From JAGVSV01 sp050952845 (GTDB lineage: Bacteria; Bacillota; Clostridia; Christensenellales; Aristaeellaceae), in NCBI GenBank assembly GCA_050952845.1, contig JBMNLP010000001.1, positions 1,178,001 through 1,242,000 of the forward strand: a stretch of 64,000 bases of DNA, given 5' to 3'. The position numbers and the translations under genes are program-made. Below the pieces are notes generated by a model. The model had not been told where the DNA came from. It was given only the letters and a program-made list of their open reading frames with translations, and ran no database searches. Positions 7,875 to 16,189 of the stretch are shown here, one piece after another; within the stretch, counting starts at the first letter, position 1; each line of letters starts with the position of its first letter.

Positions 7875-8626
7875 TTGATTCACAGGGAGCCCTTCGGAAG
7901 ATGCGCAAGCTGCTGTCGCTGTGCAGCGCGCTGGTGCTGCTTGTCTGCATGGCACCAGCTGTAGCGGAGTTGGAGGTCACCTGGGTAGAAGGCGAGGCTT
8001 TTTTTCCCAAGCGTGAGGATTGGACTTACCGCTATCAATACCGCTATCCTTACATCGCAGGCACGGAACATGGCGCACCGGGTATTAACGAATACTACGA
8101 CATGGCGTTTAGCGAAATGACCAACCTGATCGTCCCCATGTTTGCCCAGGAAGAAACCATGATCGGACAAGGCAAGAATGAAATCCTGCAGGAATACCGC
8201 ATCACCTGCAACAACGCCCGGTTCTTCAGCACTTGTATGGAACAGCGGCAGACGGTCGGGGGTGGCCTGGTCACATCGGTCAGCTCACAGGTGTTTGCGG
8301 TGTCCGGCGAATATATGGGGGACACGCTCACATTGCGTGGCTTGCTGATGACAGGCGACAGCTCGGAGCAATTAGCCGGCTTGATTCTTGCGGACATCTG
8401 GCGGCAGGTGGCAGAGCAGGCAGTGGATGACCCCGCCTGGCTGCCCGGCTTGACGATGGATGCGCTGTACGCGGACTTTGATCCTGAGGCGCACTTTTAT
8501 GCGGACGAGCTTGGCAACGCCGTGTTTTATCTGCAGCCAGGCCTGTACAGGACGGACGACCGCATGATAACATTCACCTATTCGGCGGCGGACGTGAATA
8601 AACTGATCGACCAATTCAACCAGTGA
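7871..8626 (+). CDS. Secreted protein, possible RsiV/DUF3298-like fold
   Basis: The start at 7871 overlaps the preceding stop (ATGA). An alternative ATG at 7901 gives a protein beginning with a classical signal peptide (MRKLLSLCSALVLLVCMAPAVA), cleaved after AVA. The mature 210-odd residues are rich in Tyr/Phe, with an N-terminal strand region (RYQYRYPYI), a GINEYYD segment and a C-terminal FYLQPGLY. These recall the DUF4163/DUF3298 pair seen in RsiV-type extracytoplasmic proteins, but I am not certain. No transmembrane anchor, so exported or wall-associated. Function unknown. Confidence 0.75.
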   Translation: MIDSQGALRKMRKLLSLCSALVLLVCMAPAVAELEVTWVEGEAFFPKREDWTYRYQYRYPYIAGTEHGAPGINEYYDMAFSEMTNLIVPMFAQEETMIGQGKNEILQEYRITCNNARFFSTCMEQRQTVGGGLVTSVSSQVFAVSGEYMGDTLTLRGLLMTGDSSEQLAGLILADIWRQVAEQAVDDPAWLPGLTMDALYADFDPEAHFYADELGNAVFYLQPGLYRTDDRMITFTYSAADVNKLIDQFNQ

Positions 8627-8640
8627 GAGGAGGGACAGGT

Positions 8641-9675
8641 ATGATGATGGATGCGCTGGTCAAAGCCAGGCCGGCCCCGGGCCTTGAACTGCGGCAGATG
8701 CCCAAGCCCGTGCCCAAGGAGGACGAGGTGCTGATCCGCATACACAAAACTGCGATCTGCGGCACCGATCTGCACATCTACCAATGGAATGGCTGGGCGC
8801 AGCAGCACGTGGCGACGCCGCGGATCATCGGCCATGAATATGTCGGTGAAATCGCGCAGATAGGCGCCTATGTCAAAGGTTTCCATGTGGGGCAGACAGT
8901 CAGCGGTGAAGGGCATATCGTGTGCGGGCATTGCCGCAACTGCCGTGCGGGCAACGCTCAATGGTGCCATGAAACCGAAGGCGTTGGCGTCAACCGGGAC
9001 GGCGCATTTGCTGAGTACTTGTGCATCCCCGCCTCCAACTGCATTCCCATCAGCCCGGACCTGCCTGAAGAGGTTGTTGCTTTTTTTGACGCGCTGGGCA
9101 ATGCTACCCATACTGCGCTGATGTTTGATGTGGTTGGCGAGGATGTGCTGATTACCGGCGCCGGCCCCATCGGCATCATGGCAGCAGCTATTTGTCAACG
9201 CAATGGCGCGCGCAATGTGATTGTGACCGACCTGATCGACTACCGGCTGGAGCTGGCAAAAAAAATGGGAGCAACCTATACCCTTAATGTCGGCAGGGAT
9301 GACTTAGCTGCAGTGATGAAAGCAGCGAACATGGTGGAAGGCTTCGATGTGGGGCTGGAGATGTCCGGCAGCACTTCGGCATTGCGCCAGATGCTGAGTA
9401 CCATGCGAAACGGCGGCAAGATTGCCATGCTGGGACTATTTGGTATCAAGCCTGAGATTGACCTGGATAACGTGATCCTCAAAGGGCTCACTTTGCAGGG
9501 CATCTATGGTCGCAGAATGTACGAAACCTGGTATAAAATGGCAGCCATGGTGCAGGGTGGGCTGGACATGCGTCCCCTGATCACGCATCGCTTCCACTAT
9601 ACTGATTATCAGAAGGCGTTTGACATTATGGAAACCGGCAACAGCGGGAAAATTATACTGGAGTGGAGCAAATGA
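8641..9675 (+). CDS. tdh: L-threonine 3-dehydrogenase
   Basis: 344-residue zinc-dependent medium-chain dehydrogenase that oxidises threonine to 2-amino-3-ketobutyrate with NAD. Catalytic zinc ligands appear in AICGTDLHIY and GHEYVGE, structural zinc cysteines in CGHCRNCRAGNAQWC, and the nucleotide fold in GAGPIGIMAA. The start at 8641 is preceded by GAGAGGAGGGACAGG; two further Met codons follow at once. It overlaps kbl by four bases, and this pairing fixes the substrate better than sequence alone, since the family also includes sorbitol and butanediol dehydrogenases. Confidence 0.93.
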   Translation: MMMDALVKARPAPGLELRQMPKPVPKEDEVLIRIHKTAICGTDLHIYQWNGWAQQHVATPRIIGHEYVGEIAQIGAYVKGFHVGQTVSGEGHIVCGHCRNCRAGNAQWCHETEGVGVNRDGAFAEYLCIPASNCIPISPDLPEEVVAFFDALGNATHTALMFDVVGEDVLITGAGPIGIMAAAICQRNGARNVIVTDLIDYRLELAKKMGATYTLNVGRDDLAAVMKAANMVEGFDVGLEMSGSTSALRQMLSTMRNGGKIAMLGLFGIKPEIDLDNVILKGLTLQGIYGRRMYETWYKMAAMVQGGLDMRPLITHRFHYTDYQKAFDIMETGNSGKIILEWSK

Positions 9676-10862
9676 CAGAAAAAAAAGCATTGCGTATCTA
9701 TAGGAACGCGCTGGAAGATATCCATCGCGCCGGCACGAGCAAGGACGAGCGGATCATTCTTACCCCGCAGGGCTCGCGCATCGATACCACGATGGCAAGC
9801 GGCGTATTGAACATGTGTGCTAACAACTATCTTGGGCTGTCCGACCATCCGGAGCTGATCAGGGCAGCTAAGGCAAGCTATGACCAGTGGGGGTTTGGCC
9901 TGTCCAGCGTCCGGTTCATTTGCGGCACACAGAGTGTCCATAAGGAGCTGGAGCAGAATTTGTCCCGTTTTTTGGGCATGGAAGATACCATCCTGTATTC
10001 TTCCTGCTACGACGCCAACGGCGGCTTGTTTGAGACCTTATTGACAGATGAAGATGCGGTGCTGTCTGACGAGCTCAACCACGCTTCCATCATCGACGGC
10101 ATCCGGTTATGTAAGGCAAAGCGGTATCGTTACCGCAACAACGATATGGAGGACCTGGAGGACAAGCTGAAGGAAGCAGCGGATGCCCGTATTCGCCTGA
10201 TCGCTACGGATGGCGTGTTTTCTATGGATGGGTATATTGCCAACCTCCAAGCCATTTGCGACCTGGCTGACAAGTACGATGCCCTGGTCATGGTGGACGA
10301 TAGCCACGCGACGGGCTTTATGGGCAGGCAGGGCAAAGGCACGCACGAGCACTGCGGCGTGATGGACCGGGTCGATATCCTTACCGGCACGCTGGGCAAG
10401 GCGCTGGGAGGCGCATCCGGCGGCTATGTATCTTCTTCCGCGGTGGTGGTCAGCCTGCTCCGCCAGCGGTCCCGGCCGTACCTGTTCAGCAACACCCTGG
10501 CGCCGGCTATCTGCGCCGCTTCGCTGAAAGCGCTGGAGATGCTGACGGCGGGCACCTTGCTGCGCGATAAACTGCACGACAATACGGCGTATTTCAGATC
10601 GCAGTTGGAGGCGGCAGGCTTTGATGTGCTGCCTGGCCAGCATCCCATCGTGCCTGTGATGCTGTACGATGCGCATGTTGCGCAGGAGTTTGCATCCAGA
10701 ATGCTGGACAAAGGCGTCTATGTCATCAGCTTCTCGTATCCTGTGGTGCCCCGGGATAAAGCGCGCATCCGCACCCAGGTCAGCGCCGCGCATACAAAAG
10801 ATGACCTGACGTTCGCCGCCAATTGTTTCCGCGAAGTCAGGCAGGACATGAAATTATCATAA
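9672..10862 (+). CDS. kbl: 2-amino-3-ketobutyrate CoA ligase
   Basis: 396-residue PLP enzyme of the alpha-oxoamine synthase family, splitting 2-amino-3-ketobutyrate with CoA into glycine and acetyl-CoA. Visible are ANNYLGLSDHP near the N-terminus, DELNHASIIDGIRL, the PLP-contact VDDSHATG, the Schiff-base lysine in TGTLGKALGGASGGY, and the C-terminal RTQVSAAHT. Length matches E. coli Kbl. ATGA overlap with tdh indicates coupled translation, so threonine is used as a glycine and acetyl-CoA source. Confidence 0.94.
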   Translation: MTEKKALRIYRNALEDIHRAGTSKDERIILTPQGSRIDTTMASGVLNMCANNYLGLSDHPELIRAAKASYDQWGFGLSSVRFICGTQSVHKELEQNLSRFLGMEDTILYSSCYDANGGLFETLLTDEDAVLSDELNHASIIDGIRLCKAKRYRYRNNDMEDLEDKLKEAADARIRLIATDGVFSMDGYIANLQAICDLADKYDALVMVDDSHATGFMGRQGKGTHEHCGVMDRVDILTGTLGKALGGASGGYVSSSAVVVSLLRQRSRPYLFSNTLAPAICAASLKALEMLTAGTLLRDKLHDNTAYFRSQLEAAGFDVLPGQHPIVPVMLYDAHVAQEFASRMLDKGVYVISFSYPVVPRDKARIRTQVSAAHTKDDLTFAANCFREVRQDMKLS

Positions 10863-10875
10863 AGGATTGATGAGC

Positions 10876-11886
10876 ATGAGCGAAACCAACCAGAGCAAAA
10901 AACCGGTTCTCTATTCGGGCATTCAGCCTTCCGGTGTCATTCACATTGGGAATTATATCGGCGCAGTCAGCAACTTCATCAAGCTGGAGCGCGACTACAC
11001 CTGCCTGTTCGGTATTGCCGACCTGCACGCACTGACTGTGCGCCAGGACCCGGCCGCGCTGCGCCGGCAGACACAGCAGTTGGCGGCGCTGTACATTGCC
11101 TGCGGGCTTGATCCGGGAAAAAACATCATCTATTGCCAGAGCCATGTCCCCGCCCATGCGGAGCTGAGCTGGGTCTTAAACTGCTATACTTACATGGGCG
11201 AGCTATCGCGGATGACCCAGTACAAGGACAAAAGCGCGCGCCATAAGGACAACGTCAACGCCGGGCTGTTCACCTACCCGGTGCTGATGGCGGCGGACAT
11301 TTTGCTGTACCAGGCGCAGGTGGTGCCGGTGGGCACGGACCAAAAGCAGCACCTGGAAATCACGCGCGATATTGCCGAGCGCTTTAACGCTGTGTACGGC
11401 GATGTGTTTGTCATCCCTGAGCCCTATATTCCTAAAGAAACAGCCAAAATTATGAGCCTGACCGATCCCGAGCGTAAGATGAGCAAGTCTGACGATGCCG
11501 AAAGCTTCGTGTCGCTGCTGGACGATGAGGCGACCATCAGGAGGAAATTCCGCCGGGCAGTTACCGACAGCGATGCCGCCATCCGGATGGACCCTGAGCA
11601 AAAGCCAGGGGTCAGCAACCTGTTGACCATATTGTCCGTGATGAGCGGACGGAGCATTGAGGCGCTATGCGATGAATTTGAGGGGAAAGGCTATGGCGTG
11701 CTGAAGGACGCCGTGGCTGATGCCGTGATCGGCGTGCTGACCCCCATACAGCAGCGCTATCACGAGCTGATTGCTGACAAGGCTTATGTAGCGAGTGTGT
11801 TGAAAGCCGGCGCGGACAAGGCGTCGGCGCTTGCTGAGAGAACGCTGCGCAAGGTGTACAGAAAGGTCGGCCTTTACCAGGCATAA
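10876..11886 (+). CDS. trpS: Tryptophanyl-tRNA synthetase
   Basis: Class I aminoacyl-tRNA synthetase, 336 residues. It has the HIGH-type motif GVIHIGNYIGA, the KMSKS loop (PERKMSKSDD) and the VPVGTDQKQHLE tryptophan-pocket region. AAAGGA lies nine bases before the ATG at 10876; an ATG at 10870 is too close to it. Only 13 bases follow kbl, so no room exists for a T-box leader and expression comes from the operon promoter or an internal one. Confidence 0.95.
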   Translation: MSETNQSKKPVLYSGIQPSGVIHIGNYIGAVSNFIKLERDYTCLFGIADLHALTVRQDPAALRRQTQQLAALYIACGLDPGKNIIYCQSHVPAHAELSWVLNCYTYMGELSRMTQYKDKSARHKDNVNAGLFTYPVLMAADILLYQAQVVPVGTDQKQHLEITRDIAERFNAVYGDVFVIPEPYIPKETAKIMSLTDPERKMSKSDDAESFVSLLDDEATIRRKFRRAVTDSDAAIRMDPEQKPGVSNLLTILSVMSGRSIEALCDEFEGKGYGVLKDAVADAVIGVLTPIQQRYHELIADKAYVASVLKAGADKASALAERTLRKVYRKVGLYQA

Positions 11887-11979
11887 TGCAGCGCGGCCTA
11901 TTGTGTGCGCAGTTTGAGTGTGGTTAGCTGAGGCTTTACAGCCCCGGGCAACAAGGACATACGAAAGGAGATCATCACG

Positions 11980-12936
11980 ATGTTTGATCCATATCCAGGC
12001 GATATCTGCAAAGTTCATGGCATTCGGGTCGGACATATGCAAAACGGCATTGCCAATACCGGCGTGACAGTGGTGCTGACACCGCCCAATGGGGCGACGG
12101 GCGGCGTATCCGTACGCGGTGCAGCGCCCGGCACGCGGGAAACCGATGTGCTGCGCCCCGGTAACCTGGTTGATGTGGCGCACGCGGTGGTGCTGGCAGG
12201 CGGCAGCGCCTTTGGTCTGGCGGCTGCCGATGGTGTGATGCGTTACCTGATGCAGCTGCAGGTTGGCGTGGATATGGGCGTTGCCCATATTCCCATCGTG
12301 CCAGCCGCTGTTTTATTCGACTTGCAGGCAGGCGAGCCTGTTGCTTATCCCGATGCTGTGATGGGGCGAGAGGCATGCCTCAACGCCTCTAAGCAGTGTG
12401 CGCAAGGGCGGGTAGGAGCGGGTACAGGCGCCACGGTCGCCAAGCTGGTGCAGGGGTGCATTCCGCACAAAGGAGGCATCGGCAGCGCGTCGCTGACGCT
12501 GGCGGAGGGCGTCACGGTGGGTGCCATGGTAACGGTCAATGCCATTGGCGACATCTATCACCCTGAAACAGGGGAGTGCATCGCCTGCGCCCATATGCCG
12601 GACGGTACGCCAGTCAAGGCTGACGGGCTGCTGTTCGGGCACATGCCGGCGCCACAGCAGGTGCGGATTCCGCCGCCCGGCAGCAACACGACCATTGGTG
12701 TGGTGGCGGTTGACTGCAAGCTAAATGCTATGCAGGCCAACCGCTTGGCTGATGTGGCGCATGACGGGCTTGCGCGCACCATCCGTCCTGTGCATACGCA
12801 GATGGATGGCGATACCATGTTTGCTCTGGCAACGGCACGAGTGGGCACAGAGGTTAATTTTGTCAAGCTGTGTGCAGCGGCAGCCGAGGTGACGGCGCGG
12901 GCAGTCAGCAACGCAGTGTATTACGCGCAGCGATGA
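11980..12936 (+). CDS. P1/S58 family peptidase (DmpA-like), self-processing
   Basis: 318 residues related to L-aminopeptidase D-amidase/esterase DmpA and beta-peptidyl aminopeptidases, which cut themselves to expose an N-terminal nucleophile. The processing site is recognisable as PPPGSNTTIGVVAVD, with Thr237 the likely nucleophile rather than the Ser of DmpA itself. VLAGGSAFGLAAADG and GRVGAGTGATVAKL are further family blocks. AAGGAG precedes the ATG. It overlaps acpS by four bases. The cellular substrate is unknown. Confidence 0.88.
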   Translation: MFDPYPGDICKVHGIRVGHMQNGIANTGVTVVLTPPNGATGGVSVRGAAPGTRETDVLRPGNLVDVAHAVVLAGGSAFGLAAADGVMRYLMQLQVGVDMGVAHIPIVPAAVLFDLQAGEPVAYPDAVMGREACLNASKQCAQGRVGAGTGATVAKLVQGCIPHKGGIGSASLTLAEGVTVGAMVTVNAIGDIYHPETGECIACAHMPDGTPVKADGLLFGHMPAPQQVRIPPPGSNTTIGVVAVDCKLNAMQANRLADVAHDGLARTIRPVHTQMDGDTMFALATARVGTEVNFVKLCAAAAEVTARAVSNAVYYAQR

Positions 12937-13322
12937 TATTAGGCGTAGGCATCGATCTGTGTGCCATCGACCGCATGGAGGAGAACCTGAAGGACGGGCG
13001 GTTTCTTAATCGATTTTTTTCGCCGGATGAGCAGGCTTACATCCTGTCGCGCGGTGTGTTCGCGGCTTCCTCTGCAGCAGCTGGGTTTGCTGCCAAGGAA
13101 GCCTTTTTTAAGGCATTGGGCACGGGCATCGCCGGGGAGCTGTATGAGGTAAGCCTGCTGCACCGGGAGAACGGCGCTCCCTACATTACATTGACTGGCT
13201 GGGCGCGCGCAGCTGCGCAAGCGCGGGATGTCAGCCATGTGCATGTCAGCCTGACGCACGAAATGGGGCTTGCCGCGGCTTTTGTTGTGCTGGAAGGAGG
13301 AAGGGAATGCACCGCATATTGA
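12933..13322 (+). CDS. acpS: Holo-[acyl-carrier-protein] synthase
   Basis: 129-residue phosphopantetheinyl transferase that converts apo-ACP to holo-ACP. Magnesium and CoA binding motifs GVGIDLCAIDRME and FAAKEAFFKALGTG are intact, with the C-terminal HVSLTHE strand. Its ATG overlaps the stop of the peptidase gene (ATGA), and its end overlaps the next gene by 16 bases. Adjacency of acpS to nnr is common in Bacillota. Confidence 0.94.
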   Translation: MILGVGIDLCAIDRMEENLKDGRFLNRFFSPDEQAYILSRGVFAASSAAAGFAAKEAFFKALGTGIAGELYEVSLLHRENGAPYITLTGWARAAAQARDVSHVHVSLTHEMGLAAAFVVLEGGRECTAY

Positions 13323-14821
13323 CATCGGCTCAGATGCGGGAAATGGAGCGGGCTTTTTTCGACTCCGGCGTGCCGTCCCTGCTGCTGATGGAGCATGCGG
13401 CAGCGGGGCTGGTTCAGGGCATTGGGATGCTGCTGGGCAGCTGCCGGGATAAGCGCGTGCTGTTTGTATGCGGCAGGGGCAACAATGGCGGCGATGGTCT
13501 GGCTGCGGCGCGGATGCTGCTGAAAGCCGGCGGCAAACCGGAAATTTTGCTGGCCGGCTCTCCTGTAACTGCGGATGCGCAAGCCAACTTGCAGTATGCT
13601 AACGCCCTGGATATCGCCGTGCATGCATGCTGCGAGGAGGCGCTGCAAGACCTGTCGCAAACGCGCTGGGATGCCGTGGTGGACGCGCTGTTTGGCACCG
13701 GTTTCAGCAGAAAGCCTGAAGGGGATGCCCGGCAGATGATTGGGTTCATCAATGGCCTGGATGCGCCGGTGGTCGCCGCTGACTTGCCCAGCGGCTTGAA
13801 TGGCGATACAGGTGATTGTCCGGGCGTTGCTGTGCGTGCCGACCTGACGGTCACTTTCCATGCCCCCAAGGCCGGTATGTTGCTCAAGGAGACGAGGGCG
13901 CTGGCAGGTAACATCCTGGTGGCTGATATCGGCATACCGGAAGCCGTGGCTGCGAGCTATGTTGATAGCCAGCCTGAACCCATCCCTACGATGATGACGC
14001 CTGATTGTTTGCGCGCTGCCTTACCGCCGCGCGCTGTTACTGCGCACAAAGGCCTTTGCGGCCGCGTGCTGCTGTACGCTGGTAGCCCGGGGTTTGCCGG
14101 CGCTGCGGCGCTGGCGGCCAAGGCTTGCCTGATGGCAGGTGCCGGGCTGGTTACGGTAGCGGCGGATGAAGCCATCATCCCCATCATCCAGACGCTGGTG
14201 CCCAATGCCACCTGCGTCCCGGCTAACGAAGTCCTGTCCCTGCCCCGGCATGATGTGTTGGCTGCCGGCTGTGGGCTGGGACAGAGCAGCCGCGCCTACG
14301 AAATATTGACCGCGCTGTATAACCCGGAGGTGCCGTCGGTCCTTGATGCCGACGCGCTCAACCTCATGGCAAAGCACGGCGCGATGAAGGTCGGCAGGGG
14401 AACTGTGATCACGCCGCATCCCGGGGAAGCGGCGAGGCTGCTGGCATGCCCGGTGCAGGATATCCTGGCTGACCCTGTGGCGGCTGCCGGCGCGCTGCAA
14501 ACAGCCCATGGCTGCGTTGTGCTGCTCAAAAACCATGCCAGCGTGCTGCACAGCGGCGACCGGATCGCCATCAACGGCTATGCTGCGCCGGCACTGGCCA
14601 AGGGCGGCAGCGGGGACGCGTTGACGGGCATGATTGCGGCGCTGATGGCGCAGCGGCTGTGTCAGGGCGATCTGTTCATCGCGGCACAGGTTGCCTCGCT
14701 TTGGATGAGCCTCGCTGCGCGCACCGCCGCTAAGCGCCTGGGTGAGCGGTCGGTGTTGACCGGCGATGTGCTGGATAGCCTGGGCGAGGCGTTGAATACG
14801 CCGGATGATATCTTGCTGTAG
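13307..14821 (+). CDS. nnr: Bifunctional NAD(P)H-hydrate repair enzyme
   Basis: 504 residues joining an N-terminal epimerase (VCGRGNNGGDGLAAARML near residue 50; DALFGTGF; DLPSGLNGDTG) to a C-terminal ADP-dependent dehydratase (GSPGFAGAAALAAKACLMAGAGL near 260; HPGEAARLL; LAKGGSGDALTGMIAAL). It repairs damaged hydrated NADH and NADPH in the cytoplasm. The start at 13307 is preceded by GGAGGAAGGGA within the end of acpS. It is last in the plus-strand operon and converges on tsaC with two bases between stops; no terminator is visible between them. Confidence 0.94.
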   Translation: MHRILTSAQMREMERAFFDSGVPSLLLMEHAAAGLVQGIGMLLGSCRDKRVLFVCGRGNNGGDGLAAARMLLKAGGKPEILLAGSPVTADAQANLQYANALDIAVHACCEEALQDLSQTRWDAVVDALFGTGFSRKPEGDARQMIGFINGLDAPVVAADLPSGLNGDTGDCPGVAVRADLTVTFHAPKAGMLLKETRALAGNILVADIGIPEAVAASYVDSQPEPIPTMMTPDCLRAALPPRAVTAHKGLCGRVLLYAGSPGFAGAAALAAKACLMAGAGLVTVAADEAIIPIIQTLVPNATCVPANEVLSLPRHDVLAAGCGLGQSSRAYEILTALYNPEVPSVLDADALNLMAKHGAMKVGRGTVITPHPGEAARLLACPVQDILADPVAAAGALQTAHGCVVLLKNHASVLHSGDRIAINGYAAPALAKGGSGDALTGMIAALMAQRLCQGDLFIAAQVASLWMSLAARTAAKRLGERSVLTGDVLDSLGEALNTPDDILL

Positions 14822-14823
14822 CG

Positions 14824-15840
14824 CTATACGTCGATGATATCGAACCCCGAGGCGCGGGCAAGCCGGTTCATCACGGCGAGCCCCAGCCCTGTTTCGGGCA
14901 GCGTTTCTGAAAATATATGGCTGACTGCCTGGTCGTCCATGCTGCGCAGCAGGTAATACAGGCGGTGGGCAGCGCTGGATGCATCGGTGCCCAGATCCTC
15001 CGTCAGCCTGTTCCCGTACAGGCTGATATGATCGCTGAAAGCTAAAATGCGTGGAGACGGTGCGGCGTCGTAAGCTGCTTTGATTTTTTCCGCCACAGCG
15101 TATGGCTCGCCCCGGACCAGTGTTAGCTTGGCTTTGGGCGCATAGTGCTGATGCCGCATGCCGGGTGACGCAGCTTTCTCTCCCTGAACCAAAGGCCGCA
15201 TGACAGTGGCATCCACCTGGCAGTGCCCGCAGACCATGCTGATCTGCTCGGGTGTTACAGCGCCCGGCCGCAGCACACGGGGTACGGTGGACGTCACGTC
15301 AATCACGGTGGATTCCACGCCGATGGCGCAGGCGCCGCCGTCCAACACCATGGGGATCAGGCCGTCAAAATCTCGCAGCACATGGGTGGCGGAGGTCGGG
15401 CTGGGGCGGCCGGACAGGTTGGCGCTGGGTCCGGCTAAAGGAAAGCCACAGGCTGCAATCAGTCGGAGTGCGGCAGGATGGTCAGGTATGCGTAGCGCCA
15501 CGGTGGGAAGCCCCGCTGTGGTTTCATCGGGGATGATGTCCTTTTTCGGCAGCAGCATGGTCATGGGCCCCGGCCAGAATGCGCTGGCGAGCTGCGAGGC
15601 TGTCTCGTTCCAATGGCATAGACGTTTAGCTTCATCCACATAGGCGATGTGGACGATCATGGGGTTGTCTGCCGGGCGCCTTTTGACGCGGTATATTGCT
15701 GTCACGGCTTCTCTGAGCAGGGCATTCCCGCCCAGGCCGTAGACGGTTTCGGTCGGGAAGGCGACCAGGCCGCCTACCATGAGGATGCTGGCTGCCCGCT
15801 GCACAGATTCGTAATTTACTGGTAAACAGATGGTTTTCAT
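14824..15840 (-). CDS. tsaC: L-threonylcarbamoyladenylate synthase (Sua5/YwlC type)
   Basis: 338 residues. Makes threonylcarbamoyl-AMP for the t6A37 modification of ANN-decoding tRNAs. An N-terminal YrdC domain (FPTETVYGLGGNAL, KRRPADNPMIVHI, FWPGPMTMLLP, GPSANLSGRPSPT, STVIDV) is followed by a Sua5 C-terminal domain after the linker SPGMRHQHYAPKAKL. The ATG at 15840 has GAAGGA upstream. Only about 17 bases separate it from the terminator of the upstream 6S RNA candidate, so it appears to depend on read-through from that promoter. Confidence 0.94.
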   Translation of the reverse strand: MKTICLPVNYESVQRAASILMVGGLVAFPTETVYGLGGNALLREAVTAIYRVKRRPADNPMIVHIAYVDEAKRLCHWNETASQLASAFWPGPMTMLLPKKDIIPDETTAGLPTVALRIPDHPAALRLIAACGFPLAGPSANLSGRPSPTSATHVLRDFDGLIPMVLDGGACAIGVESTVIDVTSTVPRVLRPGAVTPEQISMVCGHCQVDATVMRPLVQGEKAASPGMRHQHYAPKAKLTLVRGEPYAVAEKIKAAYDAAPSPRILAFSDHISLYGNRLTEDLGTDASSAAHRLYYLLRSMDDQAVSHIFSETLPETGLGLAVMNRLARASGFDIIDV

Positions 15841-15856
15841 ATCAATCCTTCAGTGG

Positions 15857-15896
15857 TTACAAAAAGCGGCAGGTGATGTGTATACACCGCCGCTTT
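15857..15896 (-). terminator. Terminator behind the 6S RNA candidate, before tsaC
   Basis: Reverse strand AAAGCGGC...GCCGCTTT arms (15889-15896 and 15863-15870) with an inner GGTG/CACC pairing and a TTTTT tract at 15858-15862. It lies in front of tsaC, not behind a protein gene, which marks the end of an RNA transcript or an attenuator. Confidence 0.75.
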
Positions 15897-15898
15897 CA

Positions 15899-16093
15899 TG
15901 GAAGGAAACCCAAAGTGCCGCTGCCTCCTGTTTTTTCACCCGCTATGTTAAGCAGGCCGGTGCCCTGCGATGACTTTCTGCCGTCCCCGATCATGTTGCC
16001 ATGGGGGCATGACATCCTGCCGCCGACGCGGGCTCCGATTCGTGAAATGTGGGTAAAAACAAGAAACTGGCCAACACTTCAGGAAATCCTCTC
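15899..16093 (-). ncRNA. ssrS: 6S RNA candidate (sigma-A holoenzyme regulator)
   Basis: About 195 bases between a consensus promoter and an intrinsic terminator, with no credible ORF. The 5' end (GGATTTCCTGAAGTGTTGGC) and the 3' end (GGCACTTTGGGTTTCC) resemble the conserved ends of 6S RNA and can pair: CCTGAAGTG with CACTTTGGG gives nine pairs including two G-U. Inside, CTTGTTTTTACCC can pair with GGGTGAAAAAACAGG. A small hairpin GCAGG...CCTGC sits on the 3' side as in 6S central bubbles, and a long GC-rich hairpin caps the molecule. 6S RNA mimics an open promoter and binds housekeeping RNA polymerase in stationary phase. No covariance model was run. An unknown tsaC leader element is the alternative. 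Confidence 0.68.
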
Positions 16094-16099
16094 ACCGCT

Positions 16100-16128
16100 A
16101 TTATACTGACCGCTGCATTTGCTGTCAA
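16100..16128 (-). promoter_or_regulatory. Consensus promoter of the 6S RNA-tsaC unit
   Basis: Reverse strand TTGACA (16123-16128), exactly 17 bases, TATAAT (16100-16105). Both hexamers match the housekeeping consensus perfectly, the best promoter in the window, as expected for an abundant RNA. The predicted start is near 16093. Confidence 0.85.
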
Positions 16129-16150
16129 GCGAACTTTTGAAAAATAACCA

Positions 16151-16175
16151 GAAAAAGCCCCGCTGGTAGCGGGGC
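16151..16175 (-). terminator. rpoBC operon terminator
   Basis: GCCCCGCT/AGCGGGGC 8-bp stem with a 3-base loop (16157-16175), followed on the reverse strand by TTTTT. It lies 15 bases beyond the rpoC stop. Confidence 0.88.
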
Positions 16176-16189
16176 AGATGTGGTCATGG

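Noticed and set aside
10861..10876. T-box riboswitch for trpS
   Set aside because: Only 13 bases separate kbl from trpS, and no T-box core sequence is seen upstream.
15873..16109. 78-codon plus-strand frame in the rpoC-tsaC gap
   Set aside because: Antisense to the 6S RNA candidate, no ribosome site, composition like non-coding DNA.
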